Shown here: one piece after another, positions 9,856-22,397 of the stretch
Numbering within the stretch: position 1 is the first letter of the stretch
Layout of the letters: the number at the start of each line of letters is the position of its first letter
Assembly: GCA_013824375.1 (NCBI GenBank)
Contig: PNNR01000062.1
Span: 1 to 35,532 of the forward strand
Length of the DNA: 35,532 nt
Reading direction: 5' to 3'
Origin: Clostridiales bacterium
GTDB taxonomy: Bacteria; Bacillota; Clostridia; Christensenellales; CAG-138
The notes under the pieces: model-generated
Told to the model about the DNA's origin: nothing
What the model saw: the letters and a program-made list of their open reading frames with translations, nothing else
Database searches by the model: none
Translations under genes and position numbers: made by a program

Positions 9856-10626
9856 ATGATGAATGAACGAATTGCAAAAGTAAGAGATTATATTCAATCC
9901 CGCGGTGAAGTCAGCGTATCCGAATTGCAGTCGCTCTACGAGGGCTATTCTTCCATGACCATCTGGCGTGACCTCAAGCAACTTGAGGAACAAGGTTACA
10001 TCCGCCGCGTACACGGCGGTGTGATATCCATGCAGACCGCAGCGCTTCAGATCGAGGGTGTCTATAGCAAGCGCGCGAGAGAGAATACGCGCCAGAAAAT
10101 CGCGATCGCGAAAGCCGCTTTGGGGCTGATTCGCCCCGGTCACGCGGTTTATCTCGACGCTGGCAGCACGCTGATGACTGTCGCCAACCATATGGGCAAC
10201 GATCGATATACCGTCATCACAAGCGGCGCAAATATCGCCATTGAACTTTCGCAGCGGCACACCTGCGATGTGCTTCTCACCGGCGGACAGATCAGTGAAA
10301 ACACGCTCTCCTGTTCCGGTGCGCAGGCGGAGGCATTCATATCAAGCATCAATATCGATCTCGCGCTGATGTCTCCTTCCGGCTTCTCGCTGCGAACGGG
10401 ATTCACAAGCGGCAGCCAAAGCGAGAGTCAATTGAAGCGAGCGGTTATCGCCAAGGCCGCAAAGGTCGTCATGCTGATGGACAACTCAAAGATCGGACGT
10501 TCTTTGCCGTTTACGTTTGCGACTCTCTCAAACATCGATCTGTTAATTTGCGATTCGCCGCTACCGCAGGAAATCGAAGCGGAGCTCAAGGCGCATGGTG
10601 TCGAACACATCGTCGCAGAAGGTTAA
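9856..10626 (+). CDS. DeoR/GlpR-family transcriptional regulator
   Basis: N-terminal HTH SVSELQSLYEGYSSMTIWRDLKQLEEQGYIRRVHGG, C-terminal DeoR sensor domain YLDAGSTLMTVANHM; GGAGG upstream. Confidence 0.92.
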   Translation: MMNERIAKVRDYIQSRGEVSVSELQSLYEGYSSMTIWRDLKQLEEQGYIRRVHGGVISMQTAALQIEGVYSKRARENTRQKIAIAKAALGLIRPGHAVYLDAGSTLMTVANHMGNDRYTVITSGANIAIELSQRHTCDVLLTGGQISENTLSCSGAQAEAFISSINIDLALMSPSGFSLRTGFTSGSQSESQLKRAVIAKAAKVVMLMDNSKIGRSLPFTFATLSNIDLLICDSPLPQEIEAELKAHGVEHIVAEG

Positions 10627-10646
10627 CCCATATAGTCTGTTATAAA

Positions 10647-10670
10647 AAACTCCCGAAGCTTCGGGAGTTT
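10647..10670. terminator. bidirectional intrinsic terminator between convergent genes
   Basis: Perfect 24-nt palindrome AAACTCCCGAAGCTTCGGGAGTTT. Confidence 0.85.
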
Positions 10671-10689
10671 ATTGTTTACACCTCTATAC

Positions 10690-11403
10690 CTATACTGCTC
10701 TGCGATGTTCCTGTTGCACCATCTGCGTAATCTGCTCACCGATGAATCGCTGCCCTTCTTCGTTGAGATGCAACCCGTCTTCACAGAGCAAATCGCGAAA
10801 GAAGTTGCGATTCGCAAGACAGCGCGAGCGAAGATCGATCAAACGGATCGAAAACTCACGCGCGACTTTCTCGACCAGAAGTGAATACATCTCCTGATAA
10901 CGGTATATCTGCTGCACATCGCCAAGCCAACGGAGGATGTTCTCACGGTTGAGTGTATCCCCGACGAGATAGCGAAAATATCGTTCTGCATCGATCGGCG
11001 GCAGTGTCATCAGCACGGGTTGGATGTCTTGCTTCAAGAGGCGCTTAACCATCATCCGCATCGATTCCTGGTACGCTTCGGGAGAAGTTACGGGTAGGTG
11101 TTCTTCATCCGGGCGTTCCGAGATCGCTTTCCAGTCAAAGTTGCAGTCGTTGCCGCCGAACTCGATCAGCGCTGTATCGCAGCGCGCGCCGCCTTCGATC
11201 TCACGTTCCATGATTTCCAGACCTTCGGGCGCTGTGCAGCCGAATTTTGAGCGGTTAACCAGCTTAATACCGAGCCTTTCCGCCACGATATCTGCAGCGG
11301 TTGTCTTGCTGTACGCGTGCCGTTTGCGTGTTTCGTTCCAGACAACACCTTTTGCGAGCGAGTCGCCCCATATCATGACCGTTTCCCGTTTCAACTGTTC
11401 CAT
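10690..11403 (-). CDS. SGNH/GDSL-type lipase/esterase family protein
   Basis: VMIWGDSLAKG (block I), IEFGGNDCNFDW (block III), DGLHLNEEG (block V). Start likely the ATG at 11403. Confidence 0.85.
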   Translation of the reverse strand: MEQLKRETVMIWGDSLAKGVVWNETRKRHAYSKTTAADIVAERLGIKLVNRSKFGCTAPEGLEIMEREIEGGARCDTALIEFGGNDCNFDWKAISERPDEEHLPVTSPEAYQESMRMMVKRLLKQDIQPVLMTLPPIDAERYFRYLVGDTLNRENILRWLGDVQQIYRYQEMYSLLVEKVAREFSIRLIDLRSRCLANRNFFRDLLCEDGLHLNEEGQRFIGEQITQMVQQEHRRAV

Positions 11404-11553
11404 AGGATTATCCCCGTTCGATTTGATAACTACATCGTAACCAATCATTTTCAAGGCATACTCAAGATTATGTGAAGAAATCTTGTTGTTTCCGTCAAGT
11501 AAACTTCAACTTGCAAACGCTTTTATTAATATGCAGTTCCTGCTGACAAAATC

Positions 11554-11591
11554 AAAACAGAGAACCGCGGAAATCCGCGGTTCTCTGTTTT
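11554..11591 (-). terminator. strong intrinsic terminator downstream of nifJ
   Basis: 17-bp perfect arms AAAACAGAGAACCGCGG-aaat-CCGCGGTTCTCTGTTTT. Confidence 0.88.
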
Positions 11592-11609
11592 GTTGAGTGT
11601 TTAGATTGA

Positions 11610-15197
<3,588 letters not shown>

Positions 15198-15242
15198 TTA
15201 GATATGTATGGAATCGGGATTACCCATTGATTACCACCAGAT

Positions 15243-15271
15243 ATTATACCTCTCGATCGGAAACCTGTCAA
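15243..15271 (-). promoter_or_regulatory. perfect-consensus SigA promoter for nifJ: TTGACA-17 bp-TATAAT
   Basis: Minus strand -35 TTGACA (15266-15271), 17-bp spacer, -10 TATAAT (15243-15248). Confidence 0.85.
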
Positions 15272-15416
15272 TGTAACTCGCCCATCGAAGACGAGTAAAT
15301 GCAGGATTTTCTTTCATTTTACAATTTCATGATCGATTTTATGAAATTAAATTGCAGGAATAGTTGCAAAATAAATATTGCACCAACATAAACCACTTCT
15401 CTATATAAAAAAGCGA

Positions 15417-15439
15417 AAAGCGGGTTTTAGTCCCGCTTT
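15417..15439 (-). terminator. intrinsic terminator after queT
   Basis: Minus strand AAAGCGGG-actaaaa-CCCGCTTT then TTCGCTTTTTT. Confidence 0.85.
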
Positions 15440-15460
15440 CCGAATAACAGATCAGTGGAA

Positions 15461-15991
15461 TTAACGCACTTCGCCGAAGAGCTTGTCTCGAAAAGGTTCC
15501 AACAGCTTCATCAGCGGAATGCCGAGCACAAAACAGGCGATTGCCTGGCCGATTGCGACATATCCTGTCGCAACCCAATAGCTTACTCCTACCTGATACA
15601 CATACGTCAAGAGCCAGCCGACGACTACCGCATTGACGATAACCGACGGTAGCGGCGCCAGATACTTTGTGACGTGCTTGCGCATCGCATAGGTGATATA
15701 CGCCGCAATCAGTGTGGCGAGGCTGCCGAACAACACGTCGTAGATCGAGGCCCCGACCAGCAGATTTGCGATCAGACAGCCGATGAATAAGCCGGGCACC
15801 GCCGAAAACGTGAAATACGGCAGTACGCTCATTGCTTCCGATACGCGACATTGAATCAGTCCGGATGAGATGGGTGCAAGAAATACCGTCAACAGCGCAT
15901 AGACTGCCGCGATGATTGCGCCCTGTGCCAGAGCGCGCACGTTGAATTTCTTGCGAGGTTTCAGTTCGTTCAATTGTTTCAGTTCTTCCAA
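15461..15991 (-). CDS. queT: QueT-family transporter (ECF S-component; queuosine precursor type)
   Basis: ALAQGAIIAAVYALLTVFLAPISSGLIQCRVSEAMSVLPYFTFSAVPGLFIGCLIANL is characteristic of QueT. Confidence 0.85.
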   Translation of the reverse strand: MEELKQLNELKPRKKFNVRALAQGAIIAAVYALLTVFLAPISSGLIQCRVSEAMSVLPYFTFSAVPGLFIGCLIANLLVGASIYDVLFGSLATLIAAYITYAMRKHVTKYLAPLPSVIVNAVVVGWLLTYVYQVGVSYWVATGYVAIGQAIACFVLGIPLMKLLEPFRDKLFGEVR

Positions 15992-16005
15992 AGTATTATC
16001 CCTCC

Positions 16006-17370
16006 TTATGATACAGCCGCGGATGATAGCAAGCGGTCAATCTCCGCCCTGCTCTGTGCAGCTGTTCTATCCTCGTTGATGTTCAAAAGAACGCCTTCCT
16101 TACATGCGAGTTTCCCGCCAACCCAGACTGCGTCTGCCGGCTGATGGTAGCCTACCGTACCAAAGAGATTCGCTTCATCACGCTCTGCGCCCGCCATCTC
16201 GAGGCGGTCGTAGCGGATCGCGAACATGTCTGCGGCATAGCCCTGTGCAATCTGTCCGAGTTTGCTTCTTCCGAGCACTCGCGCGCTGCCTCGTGTCGCC
16301 ATTTTGAGCAGATCATATCCGCTCGGCGCTTGAGCGCCATAACGCAGGCGGTGCATCAAGTATGCCGAGCGTATCTCCTCCATTAAGTTTGAGGCGTCAT
16401 TGCTCGCGCTACCGTCGACCGCGAGACCAACGGGAACGCCAAGATGAAGCATATCGGGTATCCGCGCTACGCCGGAGCTTAGTTTCATATTGGAGCATGG
16501 GCAGTGCGCAACACCAGTGCCGGTATCTGCCAAAAATTGCAGTTCCTGATCATTGAAATAGATGCCGTGCGCATAAAACACATCGTTGCCGACAAAGTCC
16601 ACACTCTCCATATAGGCGAGCGGGCGCATGCCGCGCGTGTTCTCTGTGAAGCGTTCTTCGTCCATCGTCTCGCAAAGGTGCGTATGCAGCCGCACGCCAT
16701 AGCTGCGCGCGAGCTTTGCGCTCTCTTTCATCAGATCCGACGTCACCGAAAACGGCGAGCAGGGCGCGAGCACCACCTGGCGCATCGAAAGCTCGGACGC
16801 GTCGTGATACCGCTCGATGGCTTCCCTGCTATCGCGCAAGATTTCGTTCGTCGTTTGCACGACGGAGTCCGGCGGAAGTCCCCCGTCCTTTCTGGACAGG
16901 CTCATGCTTCCGCGGGAGCTGACCATGCGGATGCCGAGCGATTCCGCGGCAGCAAACTGCGCACCGAGTAAATCCCCCGCGCCGTGCGGAAAGACATAAT
17001 GATGATCAAAGCAGGTCGTGCAGCCGTACTTCATCAGCTCGCCCATGCCCGCAAGAGAGCTTAAGCGAACGGTGTCTTCATTTAGGTGCGCCCAGATATC
17101 GTAGAGCGCTGTAAGCCAGTCGAAAAGCTCCAGATTCTGCACATGACGAAGATTTCTCGTGAAGTATTGATACAAGTGATGATGCGTATTGATCAGTCCA
17201 GGATAGAGAATCATACGGCTTGCGTCGATTGTGTCGTCCGCTTCCACAATGCCAAGTTTGCCGACGGCTGCGATCACGCCATCCTGCATTAGAACATCCG
17301 CGCCGCGAAGGATGGAGTCGTTGTCATCACAGGTGATGATGCAACGCGCGTTTTGTAAAAGTGTTTTCAT
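16006..17370 (-). CDS. amidohydrolase, 8-oxoguanine deaminase-like (SsnA/AtzB-type subgroup)
   Basis: Metal motifs NTHHHLYQYFTRN, RLHTHLCETMDE, FYAHGIYF, AVDGSASNDASNLMEEIR. Confidence 0.8.
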   Translation of the reverse strand: MKTLLQNARCIITCDDNDSILRGADVLMQDGVIAAVGKLGIVEADDTIDASRMILYPGLINTHHHLYQYFTRNLRHVQNLELFDWLTALYDIWAHLNEDTVRLSSLAGMGELMKYGCTTCFDHHYVFPHGAGDLLGAQFAAAESLGIRMVSSRGSMSLSRKDGGLPPDSVVQTTNEILRDSREAIERYHDASELSMRQVVLAPCSPFSVTSDLMKESAKLARSYGVRLHTHLCETMDEERFTENTRGMRPLAYMESVDFVGNDVFYAHGIYFNDQELQFLADTGTGVAHCPCSNMKLSSGVARIPDMLHLGVPVGLAVDGSASNDASNLMEEIRSAYLMHRLRYGAQAPSGYDLLKMATRGSARVLGRSKLGQIAQGYAADMFAIRYDRLEMAGAERDEANLFGTVGYHQPADAVWVGGKLACKEGVLLNINEDRTAAQSRAEIDRLLSSAAVS

Positions 17371-17437
17371 GCGTTCGCTCCCTGCCGCCTGCGCGGCAAC
17401 GCCGTCTGAAAGGGTGCAAACCCTTGTAAGATACGGC
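17371..17437 (-). other. candidate structured mRNA leader of the amidohydrolase-queT operon
   Basis: Minus strand: GCCGT...ACGGC encloses AAGGGT-TTGC-ACCCTT, followed by TGCCGC-GCAG-GCGGCA just before AGGGAG and the ATG. ACGGC can alternatively pair with the downstream GCCG. Confidence 0.4.
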
Positions 17438-17570
17438 TGTATTTGCTATACTGAATTGCTGTGAATCCGATATGCACACATTTTTTGTGGTCTTCGGAAT
17501 TTTATTTTATCACATAGCGCGGTTCCCTACAACAGCGCGTAAATGTGCAACAAGACAGGAGTATAAAGCA

Positions 17571-18428
17571 ATGACCCCGAACGCACTCATTGAAATCGTC
17601 AACGTCGGGTTCCAATATATCGGTGCGGAAAAAGTCGCGCTGAAAAACATCAGCCTCTCTATCCAAAAAGGTGAGGTTGTGGCCATTGTCGGCCACAACG
17701 GTTCCGGCAAAAGCACGCTTTGCAAGATGCTCAACGCGCTGTTGCTGCCCGCTGAAGGATATGTGACAGTGGAGGGCATGGACACCTGTGACGAAAAGAA
17801 TCTGCTGGAGATCCGCCGCCGAGTGGGCATGGTGTTTCAGAATCCGGATAACCAGCTTGTCACCACTATCGTCGAGGAAGACGTCGGTTTCGGTCCGGAG
17901 AATCTCGGCATCAAGCCATCCGAAATCCGCACGCGTGTAAACGAAGCGCTGCAAGAAGTCGAGATGACCGAATATGCAGAGAAAGCGAGCCACGCGCTCT
18001 CCGGTGGACAAAAACAGCGCGTCGCGATCGCGGGACTGCTTGCGATGCAGCCTGAAGTGCTCGTGCTCGACGAAGCCACCGCGATGCTCGATCCACGCGG
18101 GCGCGAAGAGGTTCTCTCCACCGTGCGAAAGCTCAACCGTGAGCGTGGCATGACCGTTGTCATGATCACACAGTTCATGGAAGAAGCGTTGGGTGCGGAT
18201 CGCGTGTTCGTCCTCTCCGAAGGGCGGCTCGTGATGGAAGGCACACCCAGAGAAGTATTCAATGAGCGGACACTGCTCGAAGAAAGCAGGCTGGACGCAC
18301 CCGCGTTTGTAAAGCTGCGGGATGAACTGATCGCGGCCGGGTTGCCTGTTTCGCACGAGGCGATGACCTGCGACACCCTGGCGGACGAGCTCGTCCGCGC
18401 GCTTCAGGCTCAAACTGAAAACAATTGA
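17571..18428 (+). CDS. ecfA1: energy-coupling factor transporter ATPase EcfA1
   Basis: Walker A GHNGSGKST, QNPDNQLVTTIVEEDVGFGPEN, signature LSGGQKQRVAIAG; start ATG 17571 with AGGAG. Confidence 0.93.
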   Translation: MTPNALIEIVNVGFQYIGAEKVALKNISLSIQKGEVVAIVGHNGSGKSTLCKMLNALLLPAEGYVTVEGMDTCDEKNLLEIRRRVGMVFQNPDNQLVTTIVEEDVGFGPENLGIKPSEIRTRVNEALQEVEMTEYAEKASHALSGGQKQRVAIAGLLAMQPEVLVLDEATAMLDPRGREEVLSTVRKLNRERGMTVVMITQFMEEALGADRVFVLSEGRLVMEGTPREVFNERTLLEESRLDAPAFVKLRDELIAAGLPVSHEAMTCDTLADELVRALQAQTENN

Positions 18429-18448
18429 CACACAAATAAGGATATAAC

Positions 18449-19303
18449 ATGCCAATTATCATCGAACAACTCAGCCATACCTATCTGCCCGGCAGCCAGC
18501 TCGCCTATCCCGCGCTCGGTGATGTTTCGCTGACCGTGCAGGATGGCGAATTCCTCGGCATCATCGGGCACACAGGCTCCGGTAAGAGCACTCTGATTCA
18601 GCACCTTAACGGGCTCTTGCTGCCGACCGTTGGAAGCGTGCTGGTGGACGGCCTCGACACACGCGAAAAGAAACTGCGCAAGCAGATCCGCTCGTTGGTC
18701 GGTATGGTGTTTCAATACCCCGAATATCAGCTATTTGAGGAAACCGTGGAGCGGGACGTTGCGTTTGGGCCCAAGAATATGGGGCTTAGCGAAGAGGAGG
18801 TCGCGCCGCGCGTCGAAGAAGCGCTCCGGCTCGTCGGCCTCAACCCGTCCGAGTTTTCTGAAAAATCGCCTTTTGAACTCTCCGGCGGCGAAAAGCGTCG
18901 CGCAGCATTGGCAGGCATTCTCGCCATGCGTCCGAAATATCTCGTGCTGGACGAGCCCATGGCGGGTCTTGACCCGCTCGGACGGCGCGAAATCCTCGCG
19001 CTGATCGAATCCCTCCGGCTCGACTACGGCACCGGCATCGTGATGGTGTCGCACTCGATGGACGATGTCGCGATGTTTGCCGACCGCATTGCTGTGTTGG
19101 ACAAGGGCTCACTGTTCATGGTTGGATCACCCGAAGACGTTTTTTCGCACAGTGCGGAGCTTTTGGATATGGGCTTGAACCTACCGCAGGCAACGCAGCT
19201 GGTTCGCGCGCTACGCGAACGTGGAATAGAAATTCAAAAAGACTACTTTCGTATGGAAGAACTCGCGTTGGACCTGATCGGGAGGTGGAACCATGACCGC
19301 TAA
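18449..19303 (+). CDS. ecfA2: energy-coupling factor transporter ATPase EcfA2
   Basis: GHTGSGKSTLIQHLNGLL, FQYPEYQLFEETVERDVAFGPKN, LSGGEKRRAALAG. Confidence 0.93.
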   Translation: MPIIIEQLSHTYLPGSQLAYPALGDVSLTVQDGEFLGIIGHTGSGKSTLIQHLNGLLLPTVGSVLVDGLDTREKKLRKQIRSLVGMVFQYPEYQLFEETVERDVAFGPKNMGLSEEEVAPRVEEALRLVGLNPSEFSEKSPFELSGGEKRRAALAGILAMRPKYLVLDEPMAGLDPLGRREILALIESLRLDYGTGIVMVSHSMDDVAMFADRIAVLDKGSLFMVGSPEDVFSHSAELLDMGLNLPQATQLVRALRERGIEIQKDYFRMEELALDLIGRWNHDR

Positions 19304-20099
19304 CATCTCTCTGGGGCAATATCTGCCGGGCGACAGCGTCGTACACCGCCTCGACCCGCGCACGAAGATCTTCCTGATGGCAATCTACATCGCAATCGTG
19401 TTCGTGGTGAAGTCGCTGCTTGTATTTCTGCTGCCGGTCCTACTTCTCGTTGCGATATTTTTATTCGCGCGTGTGCCCGCTTCCTATTTCTTTTCTGCGC
19501 TGAAACCGATGAAGTGGTTGTTGGTGTTTATGTTCGTGATCAACTTGTTTGCCACTCAGGGCAGCACTGTTTGGTTTGAATGGAAGTTCATCCATATCAC
19601 GCAGGAGGCGGTTGAGCAAGCCGTCTATATCACGCTACGACTCGTTCTGCTCGTCGCGGGCACATCGATTTTGACGCTGACCACTTCGCCAATCGCTCTG
19701 ACTGACGGATTAGAAAAGCTCATGTCGCCGCTGCGGAAGCTCCGTTTTCCCGCACACGAACTTGCGATGATGATGACCATTGCGCTCCGATTTATCCCCA
19801 CATTAATGGAGGAGACTGACCGCATCCAGAAAGCGCAGATGGCTCGTGGCGCTGACTTTGAAAGCGGTAACATCTTCCAGCGCGCAAAGAGCATGATTCC
19901 CGTGCTGGTTCCGCTGTTTGTCTCCGCATTCCGGCGCGCGGACGAGCTCGCTATGGCGATGGAAAGCCGCTGCTATCACGGCGGCGAAGGCAGAACGCGC
20001 ATGCGCGAGCTTCGATTCCATGCTCGCGATCTCATCTCAAGCTTGCTTCTCACGTCGATACTCATCGGCATCATACTGCTGGAGAAACTGCCGCTATGA
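19293..20099 (+). CDS. ecfT: energy-coupling factor transporter transmembrane protein EcfT
   Basis: LGQYLPGDSVVHRLDPRTKIFLMAIYI..., QKAQMARGADFESG coupling motif; overlaps ecfA2. Confidence 0.93.
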   Translation: MTANISLGQYLPGDSVVHRLDPRTKIFLMAIYIAIVFVVKSLLVFLLPVLLLVAIFLFARVPASYFFSALKPMKWLLVFMFVINLFATQGSTVWFEWKFIHITQEAVEQAVYITLRLVLLVAGTSILTLTTSPIALTDGLEKLMSPLRKLRFPAHELAMMMTIALRFIPTLMEETDRIQKAQMARGADFESGNIFQRAKSMIPVLVPLFVSAFRRADELAMAMESRCYHGGEGRTRMRELRFHARDLISSLLLTSILIGIILLEKLPL

Positions 20100-20870
20100 G
20101 CCGCCGCATCCGCCTGATTGTTGCCTACGACGGAACAAACTACGTCGGCTGGCAGCTACAGGATAACGGCGTCTCCGTCCAGCAGAGGCTCAACGAGGCG
20201 GCGCTTGCCATCACAGGCGAGCACATCCAGTTTCACGGTTCAGGAAGAACCGACAGCGGCGTACACGCCCGCGCGCAGGTTGCGCACTTTGACACCGACA
20301 CTCGCATGCCCGCGGACAAGTTTGCAATTGCGCTCAACATGCGTCTTCCACGGGATATCCGCGTGCTCTACAGCGAGATAGCGCCGGAGGATTTTCACGC
20401 ACGCTTTTCCGCGAAAAACAAGACCTATCGCTACACGGTGCAGCTGGGGTTGCATGCGGATGTGTTCGCGCGTACGACTTCGCTGCATGTCCATACACCC
20501 ATCGACATCTCCCGTATGCAGCTTGCAGCTTCGGACGCGCTTGGCGAACACAACTTCTCAGCGTTCATGAGCGTCGGCAGCAAGCTCACCAACACCGTGC
20601 GCACGATCACCAGGAGCGAATGGACGCAGGCCGGCAAATTCCTGACCTACGAGGTCAGCGCGAACGGATTCCTCTACAATATGGTGCGTATCTTAGTCGG
20701 CACAATGCTGGAGATCGGCAGCGGAAAGCTCTCCGCAGGACGCGCTTGCCCGCGCGATCGCGAGCGGCAGCCGGGACGACGCGGGCGGAACCGCGCCACC
20801 GCACGGACTTTGCCTGCAACGCGTGCAGTATGATAATTTTGATACCGACGAGGTTTTGAACCGTAAATGA
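20096..20870 (+). CDS. truA: tRNA pseudouridine(38-40) synthase TruA, with apparent +1-nt frameshift at about 20738-20739
   Basis: FHGSGRTDSGVHARAQVAHF catalytic motif. Uninterrupted frame ends at 20833 with an atypical Arg-rich tail. Skipping one G restores SADALARAIASGSRDDAGGTAPPHGLCLQRVQYDNFDTDEVLNRK*, a canonical TruA C-terminus ending at 20870. Confidence 0.9.
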
Positions 20871-21319
20871 AAAACCGCGCTGAGATGGAGTCTTATATAC
20901 GCCTCGCGTTGGAGGAAGCAAAGCTCGCGTCTGACGCGGGCGAGGTTCCCGTCGGCGCGGTGCTGGTACGCTATGGCGAAGTTATCGCCACCGCACAAAA
21001 TCGTGTGGAGCGGGATCACGACGCGACCCGGCACGCGGAGATGATTTGCCTCAGCGAAAGCATGGCAAAGCTCGGTGGCAGACTAACCGACTGCACGCTC
21101 TACGTCACCCTCGAACCCTGCTCTATGTGCGCCGGAGCATGCGTTAATGCCAAGCTCGGAAAATTGGTCTATGGCGCGTTTGACGAGGTCGCGGGCTGCT
21201 GCGGTTCTAAGATGGACTTGACCGACAAGTGCTTTTTGCACAGTGTCGAAACCTGGGGCGGCATTCTTGAAGAAGAGTGCAAAACGCTCTTGTCCCGATT
21301 CTTTCAGGCGCTCCGGTAA
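20867..21319 (+). CDS. tadA: tRNA adenosine(34) deaminase TadA
   Basis: HAEM and PCSMCAGACVNAK zinc motifs, VPVGAVLV; overlaps the corrected truA stop (ATGA). Confidence 0.88.
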   Translation: MKNRAEMESYIRLALEEAKLASDAGEVPVGAVLVRYGEVIATAQNRVERDHDATRHAEMICLSESMAKLGGRLTDCTLYVTLEPCSMCAGACVNAKLGKLVYGAFDEVAGCCGSKMDLTDKCFLHSVETWGGILEEECKTLLSRFFQALR

Positions 21320-21332
21320 CGGGCGCTTTTTT
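21307..21332 (+). terminator. intrinsic terminator overlapping the 3' end of tadA
   Basis: GCGCTC-cggtaac-GGGCGC followed by T6. Confidence 0.65.
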
Positions 21333-21410
21333 GTTTAAAATTTGATTCCCATACTTCTGGAATGCGTTTGAATCGTGTATGATTGTATCAGTAATTTTCG
21401 GGAGGGGCAT

Positions 21411-22343
21411 ATGGAGTTTTTAAAGCTGCTAGAAGCCATCCGCACGCCGTTATTCGACGCGGTGTTTCAGTTCTTCACGTTCTTCGGCGAAGAAACCATC
21501 TTCATGATCGTCGCCATGGGTTTCTTCTGGTGCATCGACAAAAAGACGGGCTATCTGCTGCTGTACGTGAGCTTCCTTGGAAACATCATCAACACGTTCC
21601 TCAAGCTCATCTTCCTCGTGCCGCGTCCTTGGGCATTGGACAAAGACTTCACGATCGTGGAGAGCGCCCGTGCCGAAGCAACTGGCTATTCCTTCCCCAG
21701 CGGGCACACGCAGAACTCCGCCGGCATGTTCTTCGGCCTGACCTGGGCGCGCAAGGAACTCTGGATTCGGATCGTCTGCATTGCATTGGCGCTGCTCGTC
21801 GCGTTTTCGCGGATGTATCTGGGCGTGCATACCCCGGCGGACGTGCTCGTCTCCCTCGGCGTGGCTCTCATGCTGGTCGCGGTGGCGTATCCGCTGCTGA
21901 ACCGCGCGTGGAATAACGCAAAATGGTTCGCGCCGCTGATAACGCTGCTTCTCGCCGCAGGCGCCGCGCTGGTTCTCTATATCGAACTTGTTCCGATGCC
22001 CGCCAACGCGATAACGCAGTTTTCGCTGGAATGCAACGAGAGCGGCTACAAGATGGTCGGCGGCGCGTTCGGATTCGCACTAGTGCTCTGGCTGGAGCGC
22101 AAGTACATCAACTTTTCTGTCAAGGCGGTCTGGTGGGCGCAGCTACTCAAACTCGCGCTGGGCTTGGGCATCGTGATCGCTGTTCGAATGGCGCTCAAAG
22201 CCCCTCTGCTCGCGCTCTGCGGCGGGCACAATGCAGGCAACGCCATCCGGTATTTCCTGATGGTGCTCGTCGGCGGTGTGCTCTGGCCATTGACGTTCAA
22301 GTTCTTCGGCAAACTCGGAATAAAGAAAGTACAGACTGCGTAA
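21411..22343 (+). CDS. PAP2-family phosphatase, multi-TM
   Basis: KLIFLVPRPW, SFPSGHTQNSAG, SRMYLGVHTPADV phosphatase motifs; GGGAGGGG SD before ATG 21411. Confidence 0.9.
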   Translation: MEFLKLLEAIRTPLFDAVFQFFTFFGEETIFMIVAMGFFWCIDKKTGYLLLYVSFLGNIINTFLKLIFLVPRPWALDKDFTIVESARAEATGYSFPSGHTQNSAGMFFGLTWARKELWIRIVCIALALLVAFSRMYLGVHTPADVLVSLGVALMLVAVAYPLLNRAWNNAKWFAPLITLLLAAGAALVLYIELVPMPANAITQFSLECNESGYKMVGGAFGFALVLWLERKYINFSVKAVWWAQLLKLALGLGIVIAVRMALKAPLLALCGGHNAGNAIRYFLMVLVGGVLWPLTFKFFGKLGIKKVQTA

Positions 22344-22373
22344 AGAAGCCTTCCTCCTTCTTATAAACAAAAA

Positions 22374-22391
22374 TCCCGCCGAAAGGCGGGA
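22374..22391. terminator. bidirectional terminator between convergent PAP2 and kinase genes
   Basis: TCCCGCC-gaaa-GGCGGGA flanked by A-rich and T-rich tracts. Confidence 0.85.
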
Positions 22392-22397
22392 ATATTT

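Noticed and set aside
17371-17437. Assignment of the amidohydrolase leader to a known riboswitch (preQ1, purine, guanidine)
   Set aside because: Hairpin loops and conserved nucleotides of those classes are not recognisable by eye; kept only as an unassigned structured leader.
17502-18455. 317-aa minus-strand ORF opposite ecfA1
   Set aside because: Antisense to a clear ABC ATPase; composition artefact.
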